Assembly (NCBI GenBank): GCA_002419365.1
Contig: DIGA01000018.1
Span: forward strand, 1-12,343
DNA: 12,343 nucleotides
Direction of reading: 5' to 3'
DNA from: Mageeibacillus sp. UBA5734
GTDB lineage: Bacteria; Bacillota; Clostridia; Saccharofermentanales; UBA5734
Positions 1 to 6,438 of this stretch are shown here, piece after piece; within the stretch, counting starts at the first letter, position 1, and every line of letters begins with the position of its first letter. A program made the position numbers and the translations under genes. Below the pieces are notes generated by a model. It was given only the letters and a program-made list of their open reading frames with translations, made no database searches and was not told the DNA's origin.

Positions 1-515
1 CGGCCAGTGTCCAAATGTATGGCGGCGTCTGGTGCTTCAAAGGGGATGATTTTGACAATCCCTATTATCAGGTGGCGGGAGACAAGCCATCACCCTTGTC
101 GGAGCAGTTTGACCGCCCGTATTTTGACGCAATCCTGGCAGCTCCCGACTGTGAAAAGCTCAGTGCCAAGGCAGCCTTGGCCACAGAGCAGCGTATCCCG
201 GGCTTAGGCAACGGAGTTCTGCAGGATATCCTGTTCCACGCCGGAATTCATCCCAGGCAAGTTGTTCGCATATTGGATCATGCAGCCAAAGAACGGCTTT
301 TCCATGCGATCAAGGATACATTGGCGGAAATGGCAGCAATGGGTGGCAGGGACACGGAAAAGGACCTGTTTGGCCAACCGGGAGGTTACCAGACTCAGCT
401 GAGCAAGAACACGGTTGGCCAATCTTGTCGCATGTGTGGTCAGATGATTCGGAAAGAGGCATATCTGGGTGGCAGTGTTTATGTCTGCCCAGGTTGTCAA
501 CCGTCGGCAAAGTGA
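1..515 (+). CDS. Fpg/Nei-family DNA glycosylase, 5'-truncated by window edge
   Basis: This is the C-terminal part (about 170 residues) of a base-excision-repair glycosylase/AP lyase. The reading frame is open from base 3 to the TGA at 513-515. The helix-two-turn-helix core is visible as R-I-P-G-L-G-N (GLGN codons 201-212), followed by A-G-I-H-P, as in Fpg and Nei. The C-terminal zinc finger is complete: Cys codons at 426, 435, 486 and 495 give C-x2-C-x16-C-x2-C and end in the typical C-P-G-C-Q. The catalytic N-terminus (Pro2, Glu3) lies outside the window, so Fpg and Nei cannot be separated. The finger position that holds a DNA-contacting Arg in E. coli Fpg and Nei is Gly here (L-G-G-S). This may be a trait of a Firmicute subfamily. 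The gene converges on the hydrolase gene with a 16-base gap. Confidence 0.9.
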   Translation, partial: ASVQMYGGVWCFKGDDFDNPYYQVAGDKPSPLSEQFDRPYFDAILAAPDCEKLSAKAALATEQRIPGLGNGVLQDILFHAGIHPRQVVRILDHAAKERLFHAIKDTLAEMAAMGGRDTEKDLFGQPGGYQTQLSKNTVGQSCRMCGQMIRKEAYLGGSVYVCPGCQPSAK

Positions 516-531
516 CCAGGATGCCCTCTTG

Positions 532-1608
532 TCACTGGTGTTTGGCCGCTATGACATTCTGGCCGGTCTGGTTCGGATGAGGATCGCGTGTGAATTTGAG
601 CCAGGAAATGGGATAGAAGTAGGTGACAGAGCCCATTTTCCCTTGGTCGGCATAGGTTGTTTTGAAGTAGTCATGGATTTCGACCACTCTGGTATCGGGA
701 TCGAAGGCGGCCTCGACCCGGATCTTGGCGTTAATCCGGCTGATGTACAGTTCCGCTTCCGCATGCAGGGCAGGATCGCTGGTATAACCGCTGATGGCAA
801 TAGTATTATATGGATTGTAGAGCGTCATGATGATGATTTCGGCTGTGTCATTCAAATTATCCCGGATCTGGTCAATGACCCGTGGAAAATCTGTCTCGAA
901 ATTTTGCGTACCCGCTTCAGCCACGGCGTTGTTGATCGACGTAAAGCTGTTTTCGCCAGCAATCAGGATATTGTTGCCACCGATGGTCATCGTGATGTAA
1001 TTCGCTTTGCCGACTTCGGTTTTGAATGTATCATTGGTAGCGAGTTTGTTCAGCAAATCTGTCGCATCATCTCCGTTGTAGGACAGGTTCGTCAGGGTCA
1101 CTACTGAATCCGGATATTTCTGCTTGAGATAATTGTAATAGCTGTAGACATAGCTGGTGGTTGTCCCGCGTGATGTCGAGCCAGTCGCGATGGAGTCGCC
1201 AAGGGCAACGTAATGAATTGTTTCCGGGTCAGGCTCCGGAGTGGCCGTTTTTTGATTCGTAAAAGATACTGCGTAAGTGTTGTTTTTGCCTTCGACAATT
1301 TGATTCACGGGATTGGCAGAGATGCATGCATAACCCGTTGGGAGCGCTTCGGTTAGCTGGTACGTTCCGGCCGATAAATTTGAAAAAGTGTGCGGGGATC
1401 CTTGGGTGATGTTCTGACTCGCAATGACTGTACCGTCCAGACTCAAAGTCACAGAAAAGGGAGTTGCGTCTGTTGGATACCCGTCGATCGTCACCGTTAC
1501 GGTAATTGCATTGGTTCCAACTTTCGGGGGGCGGGCAGCATAGGCTGGTGCGATCAACAGGACAACGACCAGCCAAACACAAAGGATGACTGCGGAAAAC
1601 TTTTTCAT
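532..1608 (-). CDS. Secreted SGNH/GDSL-family hydrolase with Cna-B-like N-terminal domain
   Basis: This 358-residue protein is probably an exported esterase or lipase. It has an Sec signal peptide (MKK, then a hydrophobic core at about 5-20) with a likely cut after A-Y-A at residue 24. Residues about 33-117 look like a Cna-B/SpaA-type beta-sandwich (F-S-V-T-L, L-S-A-G-T-Y-Q-L-T-E, Y-A-V-S-F-T-N). A short Pro/Glu linker (T-P-E-P-D-P) follows, then the SGNH domain. Its blocks are G-D-S-I-A-T-G with nucleophile Ser139, G-G-N-N at 210-213, and D-P-H-P-N with Asp342 and His344. The start is ATG with GAGGAA six bases upstream. No sortase motif or membrane anchor is seen at the C-terminus, so it is probably released. 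The substrate (acylated glycan, lipid or peptidoglycan) cannot be told. Confidence 0.88.
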   Translation of the reverse strand: MKKFSAVILCVWLVVVLLIAPAYAARPPKVGTNAITVTVTIDGYPTDATPFSVTLSLDGTVIASQNITQGSPHTFSNLSAGTYQLTEALPTGYACISANPVNQIVEGKNNTYAVSFTNQKTATPEPDPETIHYVALGDSIATGSTSRGTTTSYVYSYYNYLKQKYPDSVVTLTNLSYNGDDATDLLNKLATNDTFKTEVGKANYITMTIGGNNILIAGENSFTSINNAVAEAGTQNFETDFPRVIDQIRDNLNDTAEIIIMTLYNPYNTIAISGYTSDPALHAEAELYISRINAKIRVEAAFDPDTRVVEIHDYFKTTYADQGKMGSVTYFYPISWLKFTRDPHPNQTGQNVIAAKHQ

Positions 1609-1693
1609 GGCAAGTTCCTCACTTTCGACAGCTGGGCAGACAATTTCATGCAGCCTTCATCAACTGCAAGGAAGACCAGGATCCTTGAAATTT

Positions 1694-1713
1694 GTTTTGC
1701 AGAAAGGCAAAAC
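1694..1713 (-). repeat. Leader hairpin upstream of the hydrolase gene
   Basis: A perfect 7-base inverted repeat, GTTTTGC and GCAAAAC, is separated by 6 bases. It lies between the predicted promoter and the hydrolase start, so it would be in the 5' untranslated RNA. It could be an operator or an RNA hairpin. Neither role can be decided from sequence. Confidence 0.35.
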
Positions 1714-1757
1714 GCCACACATCAGATATGAAACCATGCCAATATTTCGATAGTATC

Positions 1758-1787
1758 ATTATCCATCTTCCGATCATTCGCAGTCAA
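1758..1787 (-). promoter_or_regulatory. Candidate sigma-70 promoter of the hydrolase gene
   Basis: On the minus strand TTGACT (1782-1787) and GATAAT (1758-1763) are separated by 18 bases, each close to consensus. Transcription would start near 1750 and leave a leader of about 140 bases before the ATG at 1608. This is the best promoter match in the non-coding stretch 1609-1969. The rest of that stretch holds only the leader hairpin and the terminator. Confidence 0.45.
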
Positions 1788-1867
1788 TCTCTGGCAGCCC
1801 AAACAAAGGCTCTTTGCATATCTCCGTGCAAAAACCACCCGGCAGAGGTTGATTCCACCAGGTGGTA

Positions 1868-1904
1868 AAAACAACCTGGCGGAGGGGGGCCACCAGGTTG
1901 TTTT
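1868..1904 (-). terminator. Rho-independent terminator of the sulfur/redox operon
   Basis: A perfect 12-base inverted repeat (AAAACAACCTGG, 1868-1879, with CCAGGTTGTTTT, 1893-1904) encloses a 13-base loop. On the minus strand the stem ends in a run of five T, about 65 bases past the stop of the flavoprotein gene. Flanking A and T runs make it workable in both directions, so it also insulates the operon from the hydrolase gene. A shorter palindrome, CCACCAGGTGG, lies just beyond it at about 1855-1865. Confidence 0.8.
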
Positions 1905-1969
1905 GAGATCTGAAGATGTCGTGATTTAACCGGGTCTGATTGACTGGATGACGATTCCGCTCCCTCAGA

Positions 1970-3220
1970 TCACTTGCACTCGATGCAGATCGAGTCGAGC
2001 AGGCTCGTGATCTTTTTAGCATCCATCTCGCCGATGATGCGTTCGCGGACCTTGCCCTCGACGGTCAGGATGACGGCCGGGAATTCGGTGACGTTGAGGC
2101 GGTCAGCGATACCGCTGGATTTGTAGATGTCGACGCGGTTGACGATGAGACGGTCTTCGAAATGGTTCTCGATCTTCTCGATTTCGATCAGGAAGTCGCG
2201 GCTCTCGGCATCGACGGCATTGTAGATGAAGGTCAGGCCGGGTTTTTCCTTCTGCATGATGACCTCGTGGAAGGTTTCACTCTCGGCGATGTACTTCTCG
2301 GCAGCATAGCCGGCGATCGCACCGTCGCCGACGGCTGTGGCGACCTGCTTGAGCCACTTGTCGCGCACGTCACCGCAGGCGAAGACGCCTTCGATGTTGG
2401 TTTCCATCTTCTCGTTGGTCAGAATGTAACCGTTGCGGGTCATCTTGATCTGGTCTTTGACGACTTCGGTGTTCGGAATGTAGCCGATGAACTCGAAACA
2501 GGAATCGCACTTGACCGGAATCTCTTCGTCGGTGCGCAGGTCGCGCAGGACGACGGTGTCGAGGTGCTCTTCACCTTCGAAACGCTTGACGGTCGAGTTC
2601 CAGATGAATTCCATTTTCGGATTTTTCAGGGCAGCTTCCTTGGCGATTTCGTTGCAGTCCATCTTGCCCTCGTGGTGGAGGACGGAGACGATGACTTTCT
2701 TGGCGAATTTGGTCAGGAACATGCCTTCTTCGATCGCGGCGTCACCGCTGCCGATCACGACAACAGTCTTGTCGGTGTTGGCAGCTGCGTCGCAGGTCGC
2801 GCAGAAGGAAATGCCCTTGTCAAAGAGGTATTTGTTCTCGTTTTCGGCACCGGTGATGCGCGGACGGCCGCCCATGGCCAGGATGACGACTTTGCACTCA
2901 TAGATGTTGCGGAACGTCTCGACTTTCTTGACTTCGCCGGACAGTTCCATCGACTTGACGTCGGTGAGCTTGAACTCGACACCCATGTTCTTGGCTTGTT
3001 CTTTCATCAGGTTGGTGATTTCTTCACCCTTGGGCTTGTTCGGAAAACCCGGATAGTTTTCAACTTCGTTGGTATAGGTGGCCAGGCCGCCGACCAGGGC
3101 TTTTTCGAACAGGATGGTCTTGAGACGGGCGCGACCGGAATAGATGGCGGCGGTCAGGCCGGCGGCACCACCGCCGATGACGCAGACATCGTATTGTTCA
3201 ACTTTTTTCTCGCGGGACAT
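1970..3220 (-). CDS. trxB: Thioredoxin-reductase-like flavoprotein with C-terminal thioredoxin-fold domain
   Basis: This 416-residue enzyme is longer than a typical TrxB (about 310-320). Residues 1-312 are a low-molecular-weight thioredoxin reductase: FAD motif G-G-G-A-A-G at 16-21, redox pair C-A-T-C at 140-143, nucleotide motif G-S-G-D-A-A at 157-162, and FAD signature G-D-V-R-D-K at 283-288. Residues about 327-408 look like a thioredoxin fold with the cis-proline region (E-F-P, Pro381) but no active-site CxxC. A new pair, Cys412 and Cys415, sits in the last five residues. The HRRxxxR segment that binds NADPH phosphate in E. coli TrxB is missing (L-H-H-E-G-K instead), so NADH, ferredoxin or another donor is likely. 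GGAGGT lies just upstream of the ATG. As the last gene of the YeeE/TusA operon it probably reduces sulfur carriers or persulfides. Confidence 0.9.
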   Translation of the reverse strand: MSREKKVEQYDVCVIGGGAAGLTAAIYSGRARLKTILFEKALVGGLATYTNEVENYPGFPNKPKGEEITNLMKEQAKNMGVEFKLTDVKSMELSGEVKKVETFRNIYECKVVILAMGGRPRITGAENENKYLFDKGISFCATCDAAANTDKTVVVIGSGDAAIEEGMFLTKFAKKVIVSVLHHEGKMDCNEIAKEAALKNPKMEFIWNSTVKRFEGEEHLDTVVLRDLRTDEEIPVKCDSCFEFIGYIPNTEVVKDQIKMTRNGYILTNEKMETNIEGVFACGDVRDKWLKQVATAVGDGAIAGYAAEKYIAESETFHEVIMQKEKPGLTFIYNAVDAESRDFLIEIEKIENHFEDRLIVNRVDIYKSSGIADRLNVTEFPAVILTVEGKVRERIIGEMDAKKITSLLDSICIECK

Positions 3221-3243
3221 GTGACCTCCGATGATGTAGGGGA

Positions 3244-3265
3244 CAGGGGCCGCAACGGGCCCCTG
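3244..3265 (-). repeat. Intercistronic GC-rich hairpin
   Basis: An 8-base perfect stem (CAGGGGCC with GGCCCCTG) with a 6-base loop lies in the 60-base gap between the second membrane gene and the flavoprotein gene. No T run follows on the minus strand, so it is unlikely to be a full terminator. It may stabilise the upstream RNA or tune expression of the flavoprotein gene. Confidence 0.5.
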
Positions 3266-3280
3266 CCAGCCTGCGTTTGA

Positions 3281-3838
3281 TTACATGAAATATTTGACGA
3301 GGAGTTTGCTGCCGACGATGGCACCGAGGAAGAGGAAGATGCCGAAAACCCAGCCGGACAGGGAGAGGGAGGCGATGCCGCTGTAGAGGGCACCGATGTT
3401 GCAGCCATAGGCGACACGGGCGCCGTAGCCCATCAGCAGGCCGCCGAGAATGGCTGCAACCACTTGCTTCTTCGACTTGATCTTCTTGATCTTGAACTGG
3501 GAAGCAAAGAGGACTGCCAGGAGTGCGCCGAGGATGACGCCGGCATTGCGGACGGAGCCGCCGTCAGCCAGGAAGCCATTGTCAAGTGTGCGCTGCATGC
3601 CTTCGCTGGAGAAGTAGTACCATTTGTCAACCGAGCCGCCAAAGAGTTCGTAGACCCAGGCGCCCCAATTGGTGAAGGCCCCGGTCACACCCCAGGCCGT
3701 GTATGTGGTAGCCAGGGTGACGATTTGGAACAACGACAGCAGGATGGCGCCGGTCAGGTAGGGCCAGGCATCCTTGAGCCATTTGACATAGACCGGGTTG
3801 CTGGTGATTTTTTTCATGGTTTCTTTAAAGGAACTCAC
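3281..3838 (-). CDS. YeeE/YedE-family membrane protein, C-half type (thiosulfate/sulfur transport)
   Basis: This 185-residue inner-membrane protein belongs to the YeeE/YedE sulfur-transport family. The signature G-Y-G-A-R-V-A-Y-G-C-N-I-G-A (about 138-150) matches the family's C-terminal cysteine loop, with Cys146 the only cysteine in the motif. Hydrophobic segments lie at about 27-48, 97-113, 126-140 and 160-182. It is about half the length of single-chain YeeE (around 330-350) and appears to supply the second half of a two-gene transporter. The other half is two genes upstream, with a TusA-like gene between. The start is GTG at 3836-3838 with GAGGTG close upstream. An ATG seven codons later (3815-3817) lacks a comparable site. 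Related two-gene forms are known in the family, so this need not be a broken gene. Confidence 0.85.
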   Translation of the reverse strand: MSSFKETMKKITSNPVYVKWLKDAWPYLTGAILLSLFQIVTLATTYTAWGVTGAFTNWGAWVYELFGGSVDKWYYFSSEGMQRTLDNGFLADGGSVRNAGVILGALLAVLFASQFKIKKIKSKKQVVAAILGGLLMGYGARVAYGCNIGALYSGIASLSLSGWVFGIFLFLGAIVGSKLLVKYFM

Positions 3839-3901
3839 TGTTCACCTCATAATCTTGGCCGGACAGGCCAGCCATGGATAGGATCGTGACATCCTCAAAA
3901 G

Positions 3902-4129
3902 TTACTTGACTTTCTCGATGATGACTTCCCATTCGCCGTCGCCGGTTTCTTCGACTTCAACGTTGTGGCCTTCGCCACGGGCCCAGTCAGGAACATTCTT
4001 CATGGCGCAGCTGTGGTCGATCTGGACGATCAGGATATCGCCAATGTCCATTTCCTTGAGCTTGTTCTGAGATTTGACCAGCGGAATCGGGCAAGCTTCA
4101 CCATAGCAATCCAACATAACTTCTTTCAT
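3902..4129 (-). CDS. tusA: TusA/YeeD-like sulfur carrier protein
   Basis: This 75-residue cytoplasmic protein has the TusA fold signature C-P-I-P (Cys13 to Pro16), whose cysteine carries a persulfide in characterised relatives. Cys8 and Cys41 (in D-H-S-C) are further conserved-looking thiols. The start is ATG with GGAGGT eight bases upstream. It lies between the two YeeE/YedE half genes. In E. coli yeeE is paired with yeeD, a TusA-like protein needed for thiosulfate use, so the likely job is to take sulfur from the transporter. It is followed after about 60 bases by the C-half gene. Whether it acts in thiosulfate use, selenium handling (YedF-like) or tRNA thiolation cannot be settled here, but context favours the first. 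Confidence 0.92.
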   Translation of the reverse strand: MKEVMLDCYGEACPIPLVKSQNKLKEMDIGDILIVQIDHSCAMKNVPDWARGEGHNVEVEETGDGEWEVIIEKVK

Positions 4130-4228
4130 TTTCAGATACCTCCGTATTACATTTTTTTAAAATTAAAATAAGACCTGATTTTGAATGATTTCTTTTGTTT
4201 TTGTGGTTTTTCTCGTTTTGCCAAATTT

Positions 4229-4241
4229 GGGACCCGGTCCC
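4229..4241 (-). repeat. Compact palindrome directly after the first membrane gene
   Basis: GGGACCcGGTCCC is a perfect 6-base palindrome around one base. It sits four bases past the stop of the N-half membrane gene, at the head of a 115-base gap that is strongly A-rich on the transcribed sense. It could be a processing or stability hairpin that separates transporter RNA from tusA RNA. No T run follows it on the minus strand. Confidence 0.4.
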
Positions 4242-4244
4242 TTT

Positions 4245-4949
4245 TCAGTGCGCGTCGGCGGATGCCTTGGCTTCGTGGTACTTTTCAGCGGCGATGTAGA
4301 TCAGCAGGATCACTACGAGCTGGATGACGACGGCGCCGAACCAGCCGAAGACGTCGGGCAGGAAGACTTCGAAGCCTTTGTTGATGACGGTTTCTTTCCA
4401 CCAGCCGAAATCGTGGGCGCCCCAGAAGGAGCCGACGATGAAGAACAGGAGGCTAAGCATCTGCATGTAGAAGCCCTCACCCACGCGCATCAGGGTACCA
4501 GATCCGCATCCGCCGGCGATGACCATGCCGATGCCGAAGATGAAGGCACCGAAAACGGTTGCAAAGCTGACGGGGACGACGTAGTCCATGCCCGGAATGG
4601 GCAGGCCAGCCTTGAAATAGCCATACTTGATCGCGGCAAAGCCAATGGTCGTGAAGGCCAGGGCGGCCAGGACGGCGCGGGTCACCAGCGTGCTTCCGGT
4701 GAGGTAGGGGTCACGCATCGATGCGGTGAAGCAGAAGCGTGAACGCTGCAGGATGTAGCCAAAGATCAGGCCTGTGACCAGATACCAGCCTGTGCCAAAA
4801 CCGAACGCCTGCAGGGCAATGCCCGCGGCAATCAGCAGAAGCAGGGCCAGGATCGCAAACGGCAGCTGGTTGGGCTTGGGTTTTCTGGATGTACCAGCCC
4901 GTGAGCTTGATGAGCGCCGGATCGATGAACCAGCTTGGGTTTCACTCAT
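4245..4949 (-). CDS. YeeE/YedE-family membrane protein, N-half type (thiosulfate/sulfur transport)
   Basis: This 234-residue protein is the first gene of the operon. A polar, Ser/Arg-rich N-terminus (1-29) precedes hydrophobic segments at about 31-50, 55-66, 92-108, 126-146, 160-177 and 203-221. Two YeeE/YedE signatures are visible: R-S-R-F-C-F (Cys73) and G-G-C-G-S-G (Cys148). In the studied thiosulfate channel YeeE/TsuA of Spirochaeta thermophila, conserved cysteines line the path and bind the ion. Here two of three such cysteines are in this protein and the third is in the C-half protein. The ATG start has AAGGAG eight bases upstream. It is divergent from the LysR gene, which probably controls it. 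Selenium-related YedE is an alternative assignment. Confidence 0.87.
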   Translation of the reverse strand: MSETQAGSSIRRSSSSRAGTSRKPKPNQLPFAILALLLLIAAGIALQAFGFGTGWYLVTGLIFGYILQRSRFCFTASMRDPYLTGSTLVTRAVLAALAFTTIGFAAIKYGYFKAGLPIPGMDYVVPVSFATVFGAFIFGIGMVIAGGCGSGTLMRVGEGFYMQMLSLLFFIVGSFWGAHDFGWWKETVINKGFEVFLPDVFGWFGAVVIQLVVILLIYIAAEKYHEAKASADAH

Positions 4950-4999
4950 GTGCCATTCTCCTTTTGAATGTTTCGTGTTGAGGATTTTGAGTCGATTGA

Positions 5000-5021
5000 T
5001 CAGGGTTTGGTCAGGTTTTGG
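5000..5021 (-). repeat. Tandem 11-base direct repeat in the operon leader
   Basis: TCAGGGTTTGG and TCAGGTTTTGG stand head to tail (10 of 11 identical), one helical turn apart. They lie about 50-70 bases upstream of the first membrane gene in the divergent control region. The arrangement fits two protein contacts on one face of the helix, or a repeated element in the leader RNA. Confidence 0.4.
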
Positions 5022-5050
5022 TTGTTTTAAAGGACTGTAAACGTTTTGAA

Positions 5051-5077
5051 TGTGATTCCCAAACCAAGACTATCACA
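5051..5077. promoter_or_regulatory. Candidate LysR-type operator in the divergent control region
   Basis: TGTGAT and ATCACA form a perfect 6-base dyad separated by 15 bases, about 100 bases upstream of the operon start and 140 bases upstream of the LysR gene. A dyad between a LysR gene and its divergent target is the usual place for autoregulation and activation. The spacing is wider than the classical T-N11-A core, so the exact contact bases are uncertain. A second small inverted repeat, CTGTC-tacaa-GACAG, follows at 5079-5093. No good -35 box is visible for the leftward operon, which fits an activated promoter. Confidence 0.4.
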
Positions 5078-5121
5078 TCTGTCTACAAGACAGGACCATC
5101 AGGATTTTAATGCAGTATAAG

Positions 5122-5150
5122 TTTTATGGATAGCCAGACTATGATAGAAT
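5122..5150 (+). promoter_or_regulatory. Candidate promoter of the LysR gene
   Basis: TTTTAT (5122-5127) and TAGAAT (5145-5150) are 17 bases apart. The -10 box is one base from consensus and the -35 box is poor. It lies about 65 bases before the LysR start and just downstream of the candidate operator. Confidence 0.3.
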
Positions 5151-5214
5151 AAGGGGCAAATGATCCAAACCAGCAGGTCAACCGGCCATCAAACCAGCAG
5201 CAGGAAGGGACCCC

Positions 5215-6114
5215 ATGAATCTTCAAGTCATGAAATATTTTCTCCTGGTGGCCCAGGAACGCAGCATCTCCAAGGGTGCCGCCAAGGCCCACGTGTCCCA
5301 GTCTGCCCTGAGCCAGATGATCCAGAAATTTGAAGAGGATGTTGGTCTGCCCCTTCTGGAACGCAGCAACCGCGGCGTTTCCCTGACTGAGGCGGGCGAG
5401 ATCGTCCAGAAATATGCCAGCAGCATCATCCAGAAATACGACCAGATGCTGGAGAACTTGCAGTCGATCCATCACGGCCAGCACAAGATCCACATCAACG
5501 GCACCCATTCGATGGCGGCCTATTCCTTGCCCTGCCTGCTGTACAAACTGAAAAAAGCCTTCCCCCAGTTCGACTATGCACTCGAGGCTCGCGACACGGA
5601 AGCCATCCTGCGCGATGTCCGCGAAGGGCTGGTTGATTTCGGTTTTGTCGATATCAGCGATCGTGATAATGACGATCTGAAATTTTACCCGATGGGCCGG
5701 GAGCGTGTCGTCCTGATCGCCCAGGACAGCTATCCGGTGCCGGAAACCATCACCATCGACGACCTGATCCGTTACGAGATGGTCCAGTGCACGTCCAACA
5801 AACACGCCTGTGACCGGCTTGAGGAAGAGCTGATCCGCGTCGGCAAGGACATCCACAGCCTCAACGTCATTTTCAACGCCGACTCGTTGTCAGCGGTCAA
5901 ATCTTCCGTTGTCAAAGGTTTTGGCATGGCCTTTGTGCCGTATGAAAGTGTCAAACGGGAGCTGTACGAGAAATCGATCAAGATGGTAGCTGTTGACAAC
6001 CTGGATATGGACTATGATATTTTCCTAGTGACCCGCCCGAGCAAGAACATCGTCCAGCCCTACCAGCAGATCCTCAAATTTGTCCTTCAGGCTGGTGTTT
6101 CGATTTTCTGCTGA
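5215..6114 (+). CDS. LysR-type transcriptional regulator of the sulfur operon
   Basis: This 299-residue protein has the normal LysR length. Residues 1-60 form the winged helix-turn-helix (M-K-Y-F-L-L-V-A, then S-Q-S-A-L-S-Q-M-I, then the wing N-R-G-V-S-L-T-E-A-G). A linker helix follows to about 88. The rest is the two-lobe effector domain, with the R-E-G-L-V-D-F-G-F segment and a hinge near residues 160-165. The ATG has AGGAAGGG a few bases upstream. It is divergent from the YeeE/TusA/flavoprotein operon across 265 bases, which argues that it controls it, probably in response to a sulfur metabolite such as thiosulfate, sulfite or O-acetylserine. Its last 41 bases overlap the convergent tusA-like gene. 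The effector is unknown. Confidence 0.93.
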   Translation: MNLQVMKYFLLVAQERSISKGAAKAHVSQSALSQMIQKFEEDVGLPLLERSNRGVSLTEAGEIVQKYASSIIQKYDQMLENLQSIHHGQHKIHINGTHSMAAYSLPCLLYKLKKAFPQFDYALEARDTEAILRDVREGLVDFGFVDISDRDNDDLKFYPMGRERVVLIAQDSYPVPETITIDDLIRYEMVQCTSNKHACDRLEEELIRVGKDIHSLNVIFNADSLSAVKSSVVKGFGMAFVPYESVKRELYEKSIKMVAVDNLDMDYDIFLVTRPSKNIVQPYQQILKFVLQAGVSIFC

Positions 6115-6319
6115 TGGTCACTTCCCAGACACCGTTGATGACCTCTTCGACAGCAATGCCATAGTCGCGGTCGGTGAAATAGTCACGCAGGGACTCGAGC
6201 ACACAGCTATGGTCGGTCACCACCATCAGGCTTTCGCCAGGTTGCAAGCGTTTGGCTTTTTCCTTGGCGCTGATCAGAGGCACCGGGCAAAAATCTCCGA
6301 GACAGTCGAGTACGATCAT
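6074..6319 (-). CDS. Second TusA-like sulfur carrier protein
   Basis: This 81-residue protein resembles the operon's TusA-like protein: C-P-V-P motif (Cys11 to Pro14), an earlier Cys6, and the same D-H-S-C segment with Cys39. It ends in a short polar tail (K-S-K-H-Q-P). The ATG has AAGGAG about ten bases upstream. It is transcribed toward the LysR gene and overlaps its 3' end by 41 bases, so its RNA is antisense to the regulator's tail. Two paralogous carriers around one LysR gene suggest separate sulfur delivery routes or separate regulation. It stands outside the main operon and no clear promoter was found in 6320-6438. Confidence 0.87.
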   Translation of the reverse strand: MIVLDCLGDFCPVPLISAKEKAKRLQPGESLMVVTDHSCVLESLRDYFTDRDYGIAVEEVINGVWEVTISRKSKHQPEGQI

Positions 6320-6438
6320 GATCGGGTGACTCCTTGGGTCTTCGAGCCTGGGTGGCTAGTCTGGGGCAGCAATCAACACGCGGTTTCAAGCTCACGCTAG
6401 CGAACTGCCTGAAAAAAGTCAAGTGGAGCACCTTTTAC

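Noticed and set aside
511..536. Inverted repeat AGTGAC/GTCACT as a two-way terminator between the convergent first genes
   Set aside because: The stem is only 6 bases with a 14-base loop and no T run on either strand.
469..1107. Plus-strand open frame of 212 codons
   Set aside because: It lies opposite the SGNH hydrolase, whose catalytic blocks and signal peptide are clear. The frame has no motif or good ribosome site.
2162..3280. Long open frame of 372 codons on the plus strand
   Set aside because: It is antisense to the clearly recognisable flavoprotein gene, has a low-complexity Asp/Val/Gly-rich translation, and shows no family motif. It follows from the codon use of the real gene.
4130..4244. 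Riboswitch or extra small gene in the A-rich gap between tusA and the first membrane gene
   Set aside because: Apart from the palindrome at its start and the tusA ribosome site at its end, no conserved structure or open frame with a ribosome site was seen.
5051..5077. CRP/FNR-type site
   Set aside because: The half-sites resemble TGTGA/TCACA, but the spacer is 15 bases instead of 6, so a CRP-type dimer would not fit. A LysR-type site is more plausible.
5107..5856. Minus-strand open frame of 249 codons
   Set aside because: It is antisense to the LysR gene and would cover the divergent control region. It shows no motif.
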